Shown here: positions 16,790 through 25,730 of the stretch, one piece after another
How the letters are laid out: the number at the start of each line of letters is the position of its first letter
Numbering within the stretch: position 1 is the first letter of the stretch
Assembly (NCBI GenBank): GCA_937928555.1
Contig: CALFWR010000060.1
Span: 1-64,000 of the forward strand
Direction of reading: 5' to 3'
Source of the DNA: an uncultured Pirellulaceae bacterium
GTDB taxonomy: Bacteria > Planctomycetota > Planctomycetia > Pirellulales > Pirellulaceae
DNA: 64,000 nucleotides
Notes under the pieces: model-generated
Database searches by the model: none
Seen by the model: the letters and a program-made list of their open reading frames with translations, nothing else
Told to the model about the DNA's origin: nothing
Program-made: the position numbers and the translations under genes

Positions 16790-18460
16790 ATGAAAATTCC
16801 ACACACGATCCTGATTTTTGCACTCGCCGCCCTGTTCGCATCGCCACTACAGGCAAGGCAAAACAACCGACCCGGCGGCCAAGGAAAAGTCGATCCCGAG
16901 CGGGCGGCGATTCTTCGCGGGTCCATCACGCCCGAGCGTCAGTGGTGGGATCTGCTGCACTACCACCTTTCGGTACAAATCTTCCCCGAACAAAAAAAGA
17001 TATCTGGCTCCAACGAGATCACGTTCCGAGTCCTTGAAAATGGTCGCAAGATGCAAATTGATTTGCAGCAACCGCTGGAAATCTCATCGATCACCCATGG
17101 CAAAACGGAACTGAACTTCCGCCGCGTCGGCAACGTCTACTGGATTGAATTCGCACAGGACCTCGTCAAAGGCGAACAACACAAAATCCTCATCGAATAC
17201 AGCGGCAAACCGAAAACCGCCAAACGGCCACCATGGGACGGCGGCCTCGCCTGGGACGAAGACGAAAAAGGCAACCCGTTCATCGCGACAGCCTGCCAGG
17301 GAATCGGCGCAAGCATCTGGTGGCCTTGCAAAGACCACGGATACGATGAACCGGACGACGGAATGCGAATCAGCATCACCTGTCCCCAGGAACTTACCGC
17401 CGTCTCTAATGGTCGATTGGAAAAGACCGACGCCAACGAAACCGAAAAAACGAAAACGTTCCATTGGGTTGTGACGCAGCCAATCAACAACTACTGCATC
17501 AACATGAACGTCGGCAACTACGTGAACTTTTCCGACAAGTACTCCGGGAGATTTGGCGAACTGGATCTGGACTACTGGGTGCTTGAACACCAACGCGAAA
17601 CAGCGGTCAAACATTTCCGCGAAGTCCCCCGCACGATCGAAGCTTTCGAGCACTGGTTCGGCAAGTATCCGTTTTATGAGGACAGTTTCAAGATCGTCGT
17701 GGTTCCGTATTTGGGCATGGAGCACCAAAGCAGCGTCACCTACGGCAACGGATTTCAAAACGGGTACAACGGCACCGACCTGAGCAACACCGGAGTCGGG
17801 CTCAAATTTGACTTTATCATCGTTCACGAATCCGGCCACGAGTGGTGGGGCAACAACGTTTCGATGAAGGACGCCGCGGACATGTGGATCCACGAAAGCT
17901 TCACCAATTACTCTGAGAACCTGTTCGTCGAATATCATTTTACACAGGCCCAAGCCGAGGACTACGTCGTCGGCTGTCGACGGCGAGTCCAAAACGACCG
18001 ACCCATTATTGGCACCTACAACCGCAACAAAAGCGGCTCTGGTGACATGTATTACAAGGGCGGCAACATGCTGCATGCCATCCGCCACATCATCAACGAT
18101 GATGAAAAATGGAAAAGCATCCTGCGTGGCATCCAGCAGGATTTTTGGCACCAGACGGTCACGACGCAACAAATCGAAGACTACATCAGCGAAAAATCAG
18201 AAATCGATTTTGGCAAATTCTTTGACCAGTACCTTCGCGGCACCGCCATTCCGGTTTTGAGCTACCATATCGACGGCGATTCGCTGACCTATCAATACAC
18301 CGACGTTGTCGAAGGATTCAGCTATCCGCTTCGCGTGAAAGTCAACGGCAAAACCATCACACTAACACCCACCGGCGACTCACAGACTTTGACCGCCGAC
18401 GCCCCCATCGAAGCCTTCGAACTCGACCGCAACTTCTACGTCCTTTCGCGTAACAAGTAG
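16790..18460 (+). CDS. Secreted M1-family metallopeptidase (aminopeptidase N-like)
   Basis: A 556-aa zinc peptidase. Signal peptide at residues 1-23. The exopeptidase loop reads GMEHQSSVTYGN (in place of GAMEN), and the zinc site is HESGHEWWGN followed 18 residues later by Glu in WIHESFTNY. The N-terminal beta domain (residues ~50-220) is present, but the large C-terminal helical domain of full-length aminopeptidase N is missing; the protein ends soon after residue 480 with a short beta region. This truncated build is common in bacterial exported M1 enzymes. It would remove N-terminal residues from peptides outside the cytoplasm. Confidence 0.92.
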   Translation: MKIPHTILIFALAALFASPLQARQNNRPGGQGKVDPERAAILRGSITPERQWWDLLHYHLSVQIFPEQKKISGSNEITFRVLENGRKMQIDLQQPLEISSITHGKTELNFRRVGNVYWIEFAQDLVKGEQHKILIEYSGKPKTAKRPPWDGGLAWDEDEKGNPFIATACQGIGASIWWPCKDHGYDEPDDGMRISITCPQELTAVSNGRLEKTDANETEKTKTFHWVVTQPINNYCINMNVGNYVNFSDKYSGRFGELDLDYWVLEHQRETAVKHFREVPRTIEAFEHWFGKYPFYEDSFKIVVVPYLGMEHQSSVTYGNGFQNGYNGTDLSNTGVGLKFDFIIVHESGHEWWGNNVSMKDAADMWIHESFTNYSENLFVEYHFTQAQAEDYVVGCRRRVQNDRPIIGTYNRNKSGSGDMYYKGGNMLHAIRHIINDDEKWKSILRGIQQDFWHQTVTTQQIEDYISEKSEIDFGKFFDQYLRGTAIPVLSYHIDGDSLTYQYTDVVEGFSYPLRVKVNGKTITLTPTGDSQTLTADAPIEAFELDRNFYVLSRNK

Positions 18461-18867
18461 CAACAAGTAGGCCGGATCAAGGTCGCCGAACCAGCTCAAC
18501 CCCACCGCTGTACCGACAAGCTTTGCGCCAACGAAAACTCATCCAACCTCAGAGTGCGTCCGCCGCTCCGGCAACGCTTCTTCTCACGCGTGCAAACTCC
18601 CAAACGCAACACCAACATCCTCAACCCCAACCAGCCCGGGGAAGCATCGCTATTGCTGGAGCATCGGACGCAAACAAAAGGATGCCCAACCACAAAAAGG
18701 CCTCAACATGGATCACCTCATCTGGCCGGTTCCACAACTTTTGCGTCCTCGATCCGGCCTACTTCTTCTTCGACATGTTCCTGATCTTCTGCCACGCAAT
18801 GCCTGCATCGCTTGCCGGATCATTGGACCGTCCCGAAAACCGACCGCAAAACGAAGACTTCAACACC

Positions 18868-19354
18868 TCACCGAAATGAAATGATGCCGCTGCTCGTTCT
18901 CAAGCAGCGTACGTTTTCCGTGATTTGCATGAAACAGTTTTTGATCGGATGAAACACCTTTCGCGTCGCATCAAGAGCAGGCATCAGAGCGTTTCTCGCT
19001 GACTCGGGACAATGATTGAACTCGTCCAGAAAAACGAGGTATCGCTTGCGCCGATTTTCGCTCGCCTGCTCGAAGGCTTCGAGCACATCGGTCTTCACAA
19101 AATCCGTCACCGGTGTCCCGGCCTCGGAGGCACGAATTTGGATCGAAGCAAAAAAGTCCGACGGGTCGATGACCGCACCACAGTTGAAAAACACGAACTC
19201 CAAACCCAGCGAATCGGCGATCGAACGGGCAAGGACTGTCTTTCCGCAGCCTTGCGGACCGTCTGAAAACTTCCCGCCGCGTCAAAACCCGGTCGTGGAA
19301 GGCTTGCCAAGGCTTGTCAACTTCGCCGCCTCGTTTCATAATCTGGTGCTTCAT
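18868..19354 (-). pseudogene. Remnant of an AAA (MoxR/dynein-like) ATPase gene
   Basis: In one frame the complement reads GPQGCGKTVLARSIADSLG (Walker A), VFFNCGAV and YLVFLDEFNHCPESARNAL (Walker B and the following helix), an AAA_5/MoxR-type core. The upstream continuation (WQAFHDRVLTRREVF) lies in another frame, so a frameshift falls near 19255-19285. Downstream the frame drifts and stops about 110 codons later, before sensor 1 and the arginine finger. No intact partner is nearby. The 18461-18867 stretch to its left holds nothing I can support. Confidence 0.6.
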
Positions 19355-19365
19355 TTCGCCAGCCG

Positions 19366-20841
19366 ATGGGGCACTTCATGCAAGACAAAATTCGCTACCA
19401 GGCCATCACGTTCGACGATGTCCTTATTGAACCACGTTACAGCGAAGTCATCCCCGCTCAGGTCTCTGTCGCGACGCGACTGACCAAAAATATCAATATC
19501 AACATCCCGTTGATCTCCAGCCCGATGGATACCGTCACCGAATCGGCGATGGCGATCGGATTGGCCAAAATGGGCGGCATCGGCATCATCCACAAGAATA
19601 TGCCGCCAGAGATCCAGGCCGAAGAAGTCTACAAAGTCAAAAGGTCCGCCAACGGCATCATCCGCGACCCCGTCACGCTGCCTCCCGACGCGACCGTCGG
19701 CCACGCCAAAGAAATCATGCACCAGCACAATGTCTCTGGCGTCCCGATCACGCTAGCAGATGGCACTTTGACAGGAATTCTTACCCGTCGTGATCTTCGC
19801 TTTCTTGAGACCACCGAAATCGCTGTTTCCGAGGTAATGACCGCAGATCCGTTGGTAACGGCTACGGGAAATGTAACGCTTGAGGAAGCTGAGAAAATTT
19901 TAACGGCAAAAAAGGTGGAGAAGCTTTTACTGATTGACGAAGAAAGGAAACTGAAGGGCCTGATTACGATCAAGGACATCGACATCATGCGTCGGTTCCC
20001 CAACGCCTGCAAGGATTCCCAAGGAAGACTTCGCGTTGGAGCCGCCGTCGGAGTACACGACCTCGAAAGAGTGGCTGCACTTATTGAAAAAGACGTCGAC
20101 GTGCTGGTGGTAGACAGTGCTCATGGTCACTCGAAAAACGTCATGGAGACGCTTCGGGAGATCAAGCTGAAATTTGACATCGATGTCATTGCCGGCAACG
20201 TCGCCACGGCCGAAGGCTGTCACGCGTTGATCGAAGCCGGCGCAGACGCGGTCAAGGTCGGAATCGGCCCGGGCAGTATCTGCACCACGCGAGTGGTCAG
20301 TGGCATTGGCGTACCCCAAGTTTCGGCAGTTTACGAGGCAGCCAAAGAGGCTGACAAACACGACATACCGGTCATTGCCGACGGAGGCATTCGTTACTCG
20401 GGAGACATCACCAAAGCCATCGCTGCTGGCGCAAGCTGCACGATGATCGGTGGACTGTTTGCCGGGTTAACCGAAAGCCCCGGGGACATGATCCTGTATC
20501 ACGGAAGAAGCTTCAAAGTTTACCGTGGAATGGGATCGTTAGGTGCGATGGCCAAAGGGTCGAGTGAACGATACCGACAATCCGGATCAGGCACAGGAAA
20601 ATTTGTGCCCGAGGGTGTTGAAGGTCGCGTTCCGTTCAAGGGGGCTTTGAGCGATTTTGTTTACCAGTTGGTTGGTGGACTGCGTGCCGGTATGGGCTAC
20701 TGCGGGACACAAACCATCGAAGAACTGCGTAGGGATGCCATGTTTATTCAGGTGTCTCCCGCCAGTGTAAGAGAAAGTCACCCCCATGACATCGCAATCA
20801 CACAAGAAGCACCCAACTACAGCACCGAAGCGGGAAGCTGA
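19366..20841 (+). CDS. guaB: Inosine-5'-monophosphate dehydrogenase
   Basis: Oxidises IMP to XMP with NAD, the committed step of GMP synthesis. A 491-aa TIM barrel interrupted by two CBS domains (residues ~95-215; [12 protein letters not shown] and [18 protein letters not shown]). The catalytic Cys lies in [18 protein letters not shown], and the flap motif is MGSLGAM with SSERYRQ. The first ATG (19366) and a second at 19378 ([16 protein letters not shown]) are both possible; the second fits the family better. The stop overlaps the next gene's ATG region by 56 bp. Confidence 0.96.
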   Translation: MGHFMQDKIRYQAITFDDVLIEPRYSEVIPAQVSVATRLTKNININIPLISSPMDTVTESAMAIGLAKMGGIGIIHKNMPPEIQAEEVYKVKRSANGIIRDPVTLPPDATVGHAKEIMHQHNVSGVPITLADGTLTGILTRRDLRFLETTEIAVSEVMTADPLVTATGNVTLEEAEKILTAKKVEKLLLIDEERKLKGLITIKDIDIMRRFPNACKDSQGRLRVGAAVGVHDLERVAALIEKDVDVLVVDSAHGHSKNVMETLREIKLKFDIDVIAGNVATAEGCHALIEAGADAVKVGIGPGSICTTRVVSGIGVPQVSAVYEAAKEADKHDIPVIADGGIRYSGDITKAIAAGASCTMIGGLFAGLTESPGDMILYHGRSFKVYRGMGSLGAMAKGSSERYRQSGSGTGKFVPEGVEGRVPFKGALSDFVYQLVGGLRAGMGYCGTQTIEELRRDAMFIQVSPASVRESHPHDIAITQEAPNYSTEAGS

Positions 20842-22957
20842 TTCCTCCGCTGTCAAAGCGTTCAACGCCGTGCGACACGGTCGGCTGGCCAAAGCCACAC
20901 TCGCTCTGGCGATCGCTTTCTCATCAACCGCCGCAGGCCAGCAGAATGGCCACTACGCACCGCCGGTTCACATCCAGCCACAATCGTATTCCGTTTTCGA
21001 ATCGCCTGACCAGCCCACTGCCACTGCCACTGGCATCGCTCCGCCAACCCAAATCGGCAGCAATCCTCAATACAACCGCCAAGCCAACGTGCCGGAAATG
21101 GATCAGGCGACTCGAATCGCCATGATGGCTGATTACATGCGGCGTCAAAACGACACCGTCAAGTACGCTCGCGACGCTCAAGTCAACGCCGCGTTGCAGC
21201 AAAAAGACGGCGGCTTTTACAACCCTTCCTACGCTGCACCAGCGGTCCGCCAACACGCTCACCCAACGCCACCAGCGCAAGGGGTCTACCAGCCTCCAGT
21301 CGCCCGAACCCGGCCGACTGCCGCGGCACAGACACGAACTTCCTCTGCCCAAGCTCGGCAACGACGTGTCGCCACCCAACAACGGCAATCTGCCCAAAGC
21401 CAAACGCAGCCTTCACGTCAGCAACCTTCCGGTGCGTCGCGTCAAGTCGGGCTTCAGGAACGCATTTCCGGTGTCTTCCGACGCCGACCACAAACCGCCA
21501 CTCCGATTCCCGTAGCTCCTGTTCCCGTGGCAGCCACTCCAACAGTTGCCCATCGCGAACCCGAGATGACGGTTGAAAACGTCGTGCAGGAATTGCGACA
21601 GCCCATGCCGCGAGCACGCCAAGCACAACCGGCACCGCGACGAAAATCACCAACCCGCGCAATCGCGAAATCTCCAGATCGCGCAACAACTCGAATACCA
21701 ACTCGATCGAGCGAGCCTGTCGCCCTTGTCGACCACATCACCGGCAACAGCAAAGGCCGATCCAGCGAGACAGTCATCCCCGGGTTCATTCCGCAGGACA
21801 CACCCGAAGTTGACTTGCCGGCATTTGATTTTGAAGACTACACCGCTTCGCAGGCAAGCGAAATTCAGTTGGCCGCCAAACAGGAGGCTGTCGGCTCCGG
21901 CGTCCGGCCGGCTCAAAGAGCACCAGCAACCGGCGAACGCCCCTCTTCGAATCAACTCGATGACTACGTTCCGCAGAACCCGCCGCCTCGATTCGCTCGT
22001 CGGCAAAGAGAAGCCTCCGTTTTCGACCAATCGCCGCGTCGCCTTCCGGCTCGCCCGGTTGCGGTCAACCAGCAACCCGCCGAAGGCTCTCCCTTTTCAA
22101 CCGTCCCAAAAACGCAATTCCCCGAACAGGAAAACGAACTGCCGGGACGCGACAAGACATCACTGACCGACGTTCAGGATCGCGACTCTGCGGAGGAAGC
22201 TCGTCGGGCTCGAGAAAAGAGGCTTGATTCACTCACAGAAGACGACCTTGGGCTCGGAGACGATGATGATTTTGACGACACCGAGATCGAGGAAGATGAT
22301 GAAGACCTCGGCCCACCGGTCTTTGACGATCGAGGCTGCGAAGAATTCCGCAGCTCGCTGTTGGACAAATCCATCCGCGACATTTCCCTCGACATCAGCC
22401 CTCCGGGCAGTTACCGGTCGGCGAATAAAGCGCAGATCTTCCGGACATGGACTGATAGTGCCGGCAACACCCTTGCCACCGGGACCATGGTCGACCTGCG
22501 ACGCGGTTACGTGATCCTCGACAGTGGCCAAAAGCTCGCCTATGCAAAACTTGGCAAACAAGACTGGGAAGCGATCGAAGAATTCTGGTTGCTACCATCG
22601 TCCTGCACCATCGGTGATCGCGGCAACCTCGCTCGCAATTGGTCTCCGCAAACGGTCACATGGCACGCGTCGAACCTCTGTCACAAACCGCTGTACTTTG
22701 AAAACGTCCAACTGGAGCGTTACGGCCACTCGCATGGACCCTTCATGCAGCCGATTCAAACAACATTCCACTTCGTAGGAAGACTGCTCACCCTGCCGTA
22801 CCAAACGGCAATCCACCCGCCGAATGAATGCCAGTACTCACTGGGATTCTACCGTCCGGGCAACTGTGCTCCGTGGCTGCTGGAGCCGATCCCGTTCTCG
22901 CGGGCCGGCATTCGCAGGCAAACCCTCGTCTCGCTAGGCTTGGCCTTCATCCCCTAG
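20786..22957 (+). CDS. Secreted planctomycete protein with SHD1-like domain and low-complexity linker
   Basis: A 723-aa protein. A signal-like hydrophobic stretch (residues ~36-50, [13 protein letters not shown]) follows a basic N-terminus. Residues ~50-470 are Pro/Gln/Ala/Arg-rich and likely disordered. An Asp/Glu tract around 480-515 precedes an SHD1-like module (~550-600; [11 protein letters not shown] ... [21 protein letters not shown]). The C-terminal ~120 residues ([36 protein letters not shown]) match a cysteine-containing tail common in planctomycete exported proteins. Role unknown, probably envelope-associated. The ATG at 20786 lies inside guaB; a later GTG ([11 protein letters not shown]) would remove the overlap and keep the signal peptide. 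Confidence 0.75.
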   Translation: MTSQSHKKHPTTAPKREADSSAVKAFNAVRHGRLAKATLALAIAFSSTAAGQQNGHYAPPVHIQPQSYSVFESPDQPTATATGIAPPTQIGSNPQYNRQANVPEMDQATRIAMMADYMRRQNDTVKYARDAQVNAALQQKDGGFYNPSYAAPAVRQHAHPTPPAQGVYQPPVARTRPTAAAQTRTSSAQARQRRVATQQRQSAQSQTQPSRQQPSGASRQVGLQERISGVFRRRPQTATPIPVAPVPVAATPTVAHREPEMTVENVVQELRQPMPRARQAQPAPRRKSPTRAIAKSPDRATTRIPTRSSEPVALVDHITGNSKGRSSETVIPGFIPQDTPEVDLPAFDFEDYTASQASEIQLAAKQEAVGSGVRPAQRAPATGERPSSNQLDDYVPQNPPPRFARRQREASVFDQSPRRLPARPVAVNQQPAEGSPFSTVPKTQFPEQENELPGRDKTSLTDVQDRDSAEEARRAREKRLDSLTEDDLGLGDDDDFDDTEIEEDDEDLGPPVFDDRGCEEFRSSLLDKSIRDISLDISPPGSYRSANKAQIFRTWTDSAGNTLATGTMVDLRRGYVILDSGQKLAYAKLGKQDWEAIEEFWLLPSSCTIGDRGNLARNWSPQTVTWHASNLCHKPLYFENVQLERYGHSHGPFMQPIQTTFHFVGRLLTLPYQTAIHPPNECQYSLGFYRPGNCAPWLLEPIPFSRAGIRRQTLVSLGLAFIP

Positions 22958-23018
22958 CGTTCCACGTATCACGATTCAACACCCAATTTGGGACTTCATG
23001 TCTCGAGGGCGATTGGTA

Positions 23019-23052
23019 GGCTGCGGAAGCTTTGCTTCCGCAGCCTTTTTTT
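23019..23052 (+). terminator. Rho-independent terminator
   Basis: Perfect 12-bp stem GGCTGCGGAAGC/GCTTCCGCAGCC with a TTT loop, followed by seven T residues. It is placed 62 bp after the stop of the SHD1-type gene, as expected for its terminator. Confidence 0.9.
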
Positions 23053-23056
23053 GCGC

Positions 23057-23158
23057 ACTCCGCACACAGTACACCGCACTCCGCACACAGTACACCGCAC
23101 TCAGTACACAGTACTCAGTACTCGGTACTCGGTACTCGGTACTCAGTACTCAGTACTC
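23057..23158. repeat. Microsatellite: 21-bp and 7-bp tandem repeats
   Basis: Two copies of a 21-bp unit ACTCCGCACACAGTACACCGC (23057-23098) grade into seven copies of the heptamer RGTACTC (23110-23158). The heptamer on the opposite strand, GAGTACY, is the unit of the longer array at 44602-44717. The open frames with Q-Y-S-V-L-G-T repeats across it are artefacts. Confidence 0.9.
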
Positions 23159-24518
23159 AACCTCCCAAAACACCAATCACCCCTCTCACCGCCACACCCC
23201 CGATCGCCACCACACTCACCCAAAACGCAACCTCAAACCCCCGCCCGGTCTTCAATCGTGAATTCCCCCTTCGGTACCTGAAATCAATCGCCGCATAAAC
23301 CACCAACAGCAAAATCACCGTCGTAATCACCCCTCCGATAATCACCATGAAAGCCGGTGCTTCAAACGTCAGATACAAAACACTCCACAGCGCCGGAAAC
23401 ACCCACGAGAAAAACGCAATCGCCCGCCGACGCTGCCTTGCGTCGTGAAAGTCATACAACCCAATCTGGCTAAACGCATCCCCGAACAACCGACTCCACG
23501 CAGCAAGGGCCGCAAAGAGCGTCGAATAAAGCACAACAAACGCCCCGATCAGGAACACAACTTTCGCCTGCGGCCCAAGCGTTTCGGTATATAAACGCGA
23601 CAACGTCTCCACCACCTGGGTGCTTTCTGGCACCAGGCCCCGCGAATGCAAAATCGCCGCCCCCAGCAGATAAAACGCCGCCGTCACCACCGTGTAAACC
23701 ACCATCGACAGCAGCGCATCGATGTACATGATCCGTATCCACCCCCGCGCTCGTCTCGCCCACTGCTCACTCCCGTCGTCCGAACCGGTGTACCGCGCGT
23801 AACCTTTCTCGATCAGCCAGTAGTTGTAAACCATGATCTCATCACCCCCGACACCGGTGATTCCAAACGCGCCCAACACAATCAACATCGCGCCTTCGCT
23901 GAGCGGAAACTGGAACGACAAACCAGTTGCCAAATTCTCAACTGTTAACGCGTTTTCGGTGAACTGAAGCATCAGCAAAGACGTCAGCGTCAGCAACGTG
24001 AACAAACCAATCATCACAATCGCCGTTCGCTCGATTAGCAAGTAGTACCCCAGTGAAACCAGCAACGACACCGAAACCGCAAGGCACACCAGGAACACCC
24101 AAATCGGCACACCGGGAAAAACCACCAACAGAATCAAAGCAACTCCACCGACAATCCCGCCAACCTGAACGCTTTTGACCAGCATCAGCACCAACCACGT
24201 CCACACCGACCAATTAGCCTTGCCAAATTTCGGCCCCGGTAACCGATTGAACGCTGCCATCGTCGTCTCGCCGGTTGCGATCGCGTGCCGACCAAACTCA
24301 AGCTGAATGGCGACCTTCACCAAACAACTAACCAGAATCACCCACAGCGCCACAAAACCCGCCTCGGCTCCCAGTCGCGTCGTCGCGATCAATTCCCCCG
24401 ACCCTACAATCGAAGCAGAAAGAATCAGGCCCGGGCCAAGGTACCTCGCGCTTGCCCAAAATGTCCTCGGAGGCTCGACCACCGCGTCGGCAGAAAGCAC
24501 ATATGGATTTTCTTGCAT
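23157..24518 (-). CDS. Nramp-superfamily divalent-metal transporter-like membrane protein
   Basis: A 453-aa polytopic inner-membrane protein with about 11-12 helices. TM1 (LGPGLILSASIVGSGELIATT) aligns with the Nramp TM1 region, and TM6 (GAFGITGVGGDEIMVYNYWL) with Nramp TM6. The metal-binding motifs DPGN in TM1 and MPH in TM6 are both absent; acidic residues (GSGE, GGDE) stand near these positions. Substrate is therefore uncertain: it belongs with Nramp-related outgroups rather than canonical Mn/Fe transporters. The start was chosen at ATG 24518; the longer frame overlaps the divergent HNH-like gene. Confidence 0.8.
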   Translation of the reverse strand: MQENPYVLSADAVVEPPRTFWASARYLGPGLILSASIVGSGELIATTRLGAEAGFVALWVILVSCLVKVAIQLEFGRHAIATGETTMAAFNRLPGPKFGKANWSVWTWLVLMLVKSVQVGGIVGGVALILLVVFPGVPIWVFLVCLAVSVSLLVSLGYYLLIERTAIVMIGLFTLLTLTSLLMLQFTENALTVENLATGLSFQFPLSEGAMLIVLGAFGITGVGGDEIMVYNYWLIEKGYARYTGSDDGSEQWARRARGWIRIMYIDALLSMVVYTVVTAAFYLLGAAILHSRGLVPESTQVVETLSRLYTETLGPQAKVVFLIGAFVVLYSTLFAALAAWSRLFGDAFSQIGLYDFHDARQRRRAIAFFSWVFPALWSVLYLTFEAPAFMVIIGGVITTVILLLVVYAAIDFRYRRGNSRLKTGRGFEVAFWVSVVAIGGVAVRGVIGVLGG

Positions 24519-24581
24519 GGAATTCGCATCAGGAACCGCAGACTGTAATCCTGATACTATAAGCCGATCTAGGAGAAAAAG

Positions 24582-24866
24582 ATGGCCACCGAGAAGCGCT
24601 GTGAACTTTGCGGCAGATTTACCAAACGCGGCACCACCGAACACCACCTGATCCCGCGCCGCTGCCACCGCAACAAATGGTTCAAAAAGAACTTCACACG
24701 CGAGCAGATGCGGGTAACGGTTTCACTTTGTCACGATTGCCACGCCGCCTGCCATCGCTTCGTCCCGCGAGAAAAAGAACTTGGGCGGCACTTTCATTCG
24801 CTTGAACTACTACTCAGCCACCCGGAAATTTCTAAATTCGTCGCGTGGGTCGCAAAGCAAAGGTAA
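24582..24866 (+). CDS. Small HNH-like zinc-finger protein
   Basis: A 94-aa protein with CELCG near the N-terminus, TEHHLIPRRCH (HH pair as in HNH nucleases) and a second knuckle CHDCHAACH. The C-terminal half is helical (LELLLSHPEI, FVAWVAKQ). The layout C-x2-C ... HH ... C-x2-C-x3-H fits a compact betabetaalpha-metal fold. Nuclease activity is possible but not shown. It starts 63 bp from the divergent transporter start. Confidence 0.8.
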   Translation: MATEKRCELCGRFTKRGTTEHHLIPRRCHRNKWFKKNFTREQMRVTVSLCHDCHAACHRFVPREKELGRHFHSLELLLSHPEISKFVAWVAKQR

Positions 24867-24890
24867 CCGGCCAATCAGCAGGATCGCGCC

Positions 24891-25487
24891 TCAATTTGCA
24901 CCGCCAAGCACCTTGGGCCAGTACTTGCAAGGCAGAACCATGATCGAAGGTGTGTCCCGATGAGTCAGAATCGGCATGAATCTACTGGTAATTGTTCCGC
25001 CAGGAAGATGCTTACGCTCAAACTGAATGACTGACATTTGGCACGCAATATTGCCCGTCAATCTCGACGGCACCTCCATGCCCAGTGGCCGACTGAGTTC
25101 ATTCTGCAAACGATCCGCAAACGCTTGCAACGCCGGGTCGCCCAGGTTTTTCTTGCCCTTGTACGAAAACAGTCCCGCAGCACAATCGGTCAGTAGCGAT
25201 GGCCGATCATCCATCCGCAAATCCGTGGAAAACAGCATCGCCCCTGGAAGATTCCCACGTCCGGGCTCGAACATCAACGCATTGGCCTGAACGATTGCCC
25301 CCCAGACGATTTGGCCTTCGGAGAACAGCAGCTTTGCTTTGGCGACCTGCTGGGCAAGTTCTTTGTCGAACATCTTTTGCAGAAACCCAAGACGAACTTT
25401 ATGCTCGGACTTGAAACGTCGCGGGCATCTCCCGGCCGCAATTCGTGTCTGCTCAATGAGACTTTTGAAGTCCGGATTGTTAGCCAT
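24891..25487 (-). CDS. Conserved-looking protein of unknown function, coupled to the selenoprotein gene
   Basis: A 198-aa soluble protein beginning MANNPDFKSLIEQTRIAAGR. I recognise no domain; there is no signal peptide or membrane segment. A mid-region (EGQIVWGAIVQANALMFEPG) and a C-terminal strand-rich part are visible. The ATG (25487) overlaps the end of the upstream SelW-like gene (stop at 25480-25482) by 8 bp, indicating an operon and likely translational coupling. A longer frame reaching 25700 is rejected because it runs across the SelW-like gene out of frame. Confidence 0.7.
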   Translation of the reverse strand: MANNPDFKSLIEQTRIAAGRCPRRFKSEHKVRLGFLQKMFDKELAQQVAKAKLLFSEGQIVWGAIVQANALMFEPGRGNLPGAMLFSTDLRMDDRPSLLTDCAAGLFSYKGKKNLGDPALQAFADRLQNELSRPLGMEVPSRLTGNIACQMSVIQFERKHLPGGTITSRFMPILTHRDTPSIMVLPCKYWPKVLGGAN

Positions 25488-25713
25488 GCAATTCCCTGAG
25501 CTTTGCCACCACAACACCCTCTTCGGGAAACTGGTTCCCGTTCGCATGGCGAGAGTAAACCATCTCATCGCCCAGTTTGATGTCGTAGATCCCCCCGCCA
25601 CCGCGAATGACCTCGCACTCGGCTTCCGGGAATTCCTTTTTAATTTCTTCCACCAGACCGGTGGCTCTCGGGAGAAAGTTTCATTCTCCGCAGTACTCAA
25701 TCGAAATTTTCAT
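25480..25713 (-). CDS. selW: SelW-like selenoprotein (Rdx family), UGA-encoded selenocysteine
   Basis: A 77-aa Rdx/SelT-SelW-SelH-type thioredoxin-fold protein. It reads MKISIEYCGE, then an in-frame TGA at 25681-25683, then NFLPRATGLVEEIKKEFPEA and on to FPEEGVVVAKLRELHG and TAA. The TGA falls exactly at the second redox position of the family CxxC/CxxU motif (C8-G-E-U11; vertebrate SelW has CGAU). The frame after the TGA keeps family features: LPRA, FPEAE, the GGGGIYDI strand and the late FPEE. A Shine-Dalgarno (AAAAGGA, 6 nt spacing) precedes the ATG. A bacterial SECIS-like hairpin follows the UGA. It is 17 bp after the Lon-domain gene and overlaps the next gene. A standard gene caller would miss it. 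Confidence 0.85.
25650..25680 (-). promoter_or_regulatory. Bacterial SECIS-like hairpin for UGA recoding
   Basis: Starting 16 nt after the UGA, CCACC-GGUCU-GGUGG forms a 5-bp GC-rich stem with a 5-nt apical loop (25650-25664 on the minus strand). The loop contains the GGUCU also found in the E. coli fdhF SECIS apical loop, where G and U contact SelB. The loop GU sits about 23-24 nt after the UGA, within the range used by bacterial SECIS elements. Function is inferred from position and shape. Confidence 0.7.
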
Positions 25714-25730
25714 AACGGTCCTTTTCGCAA

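Noticed and set aside
17084-18172. 362-codon frame antisense to the M1 peptidase
   Set aside because: Overlaps the HExxH-containing gene completely; mirror-frame composition.
24891-25700. 269-codon version of the unknown gene with a longer N-terminus
   Set aside because: The extra 71 codons run through the SelW-like gene out of frame; the short version starts at a coupled ATG.
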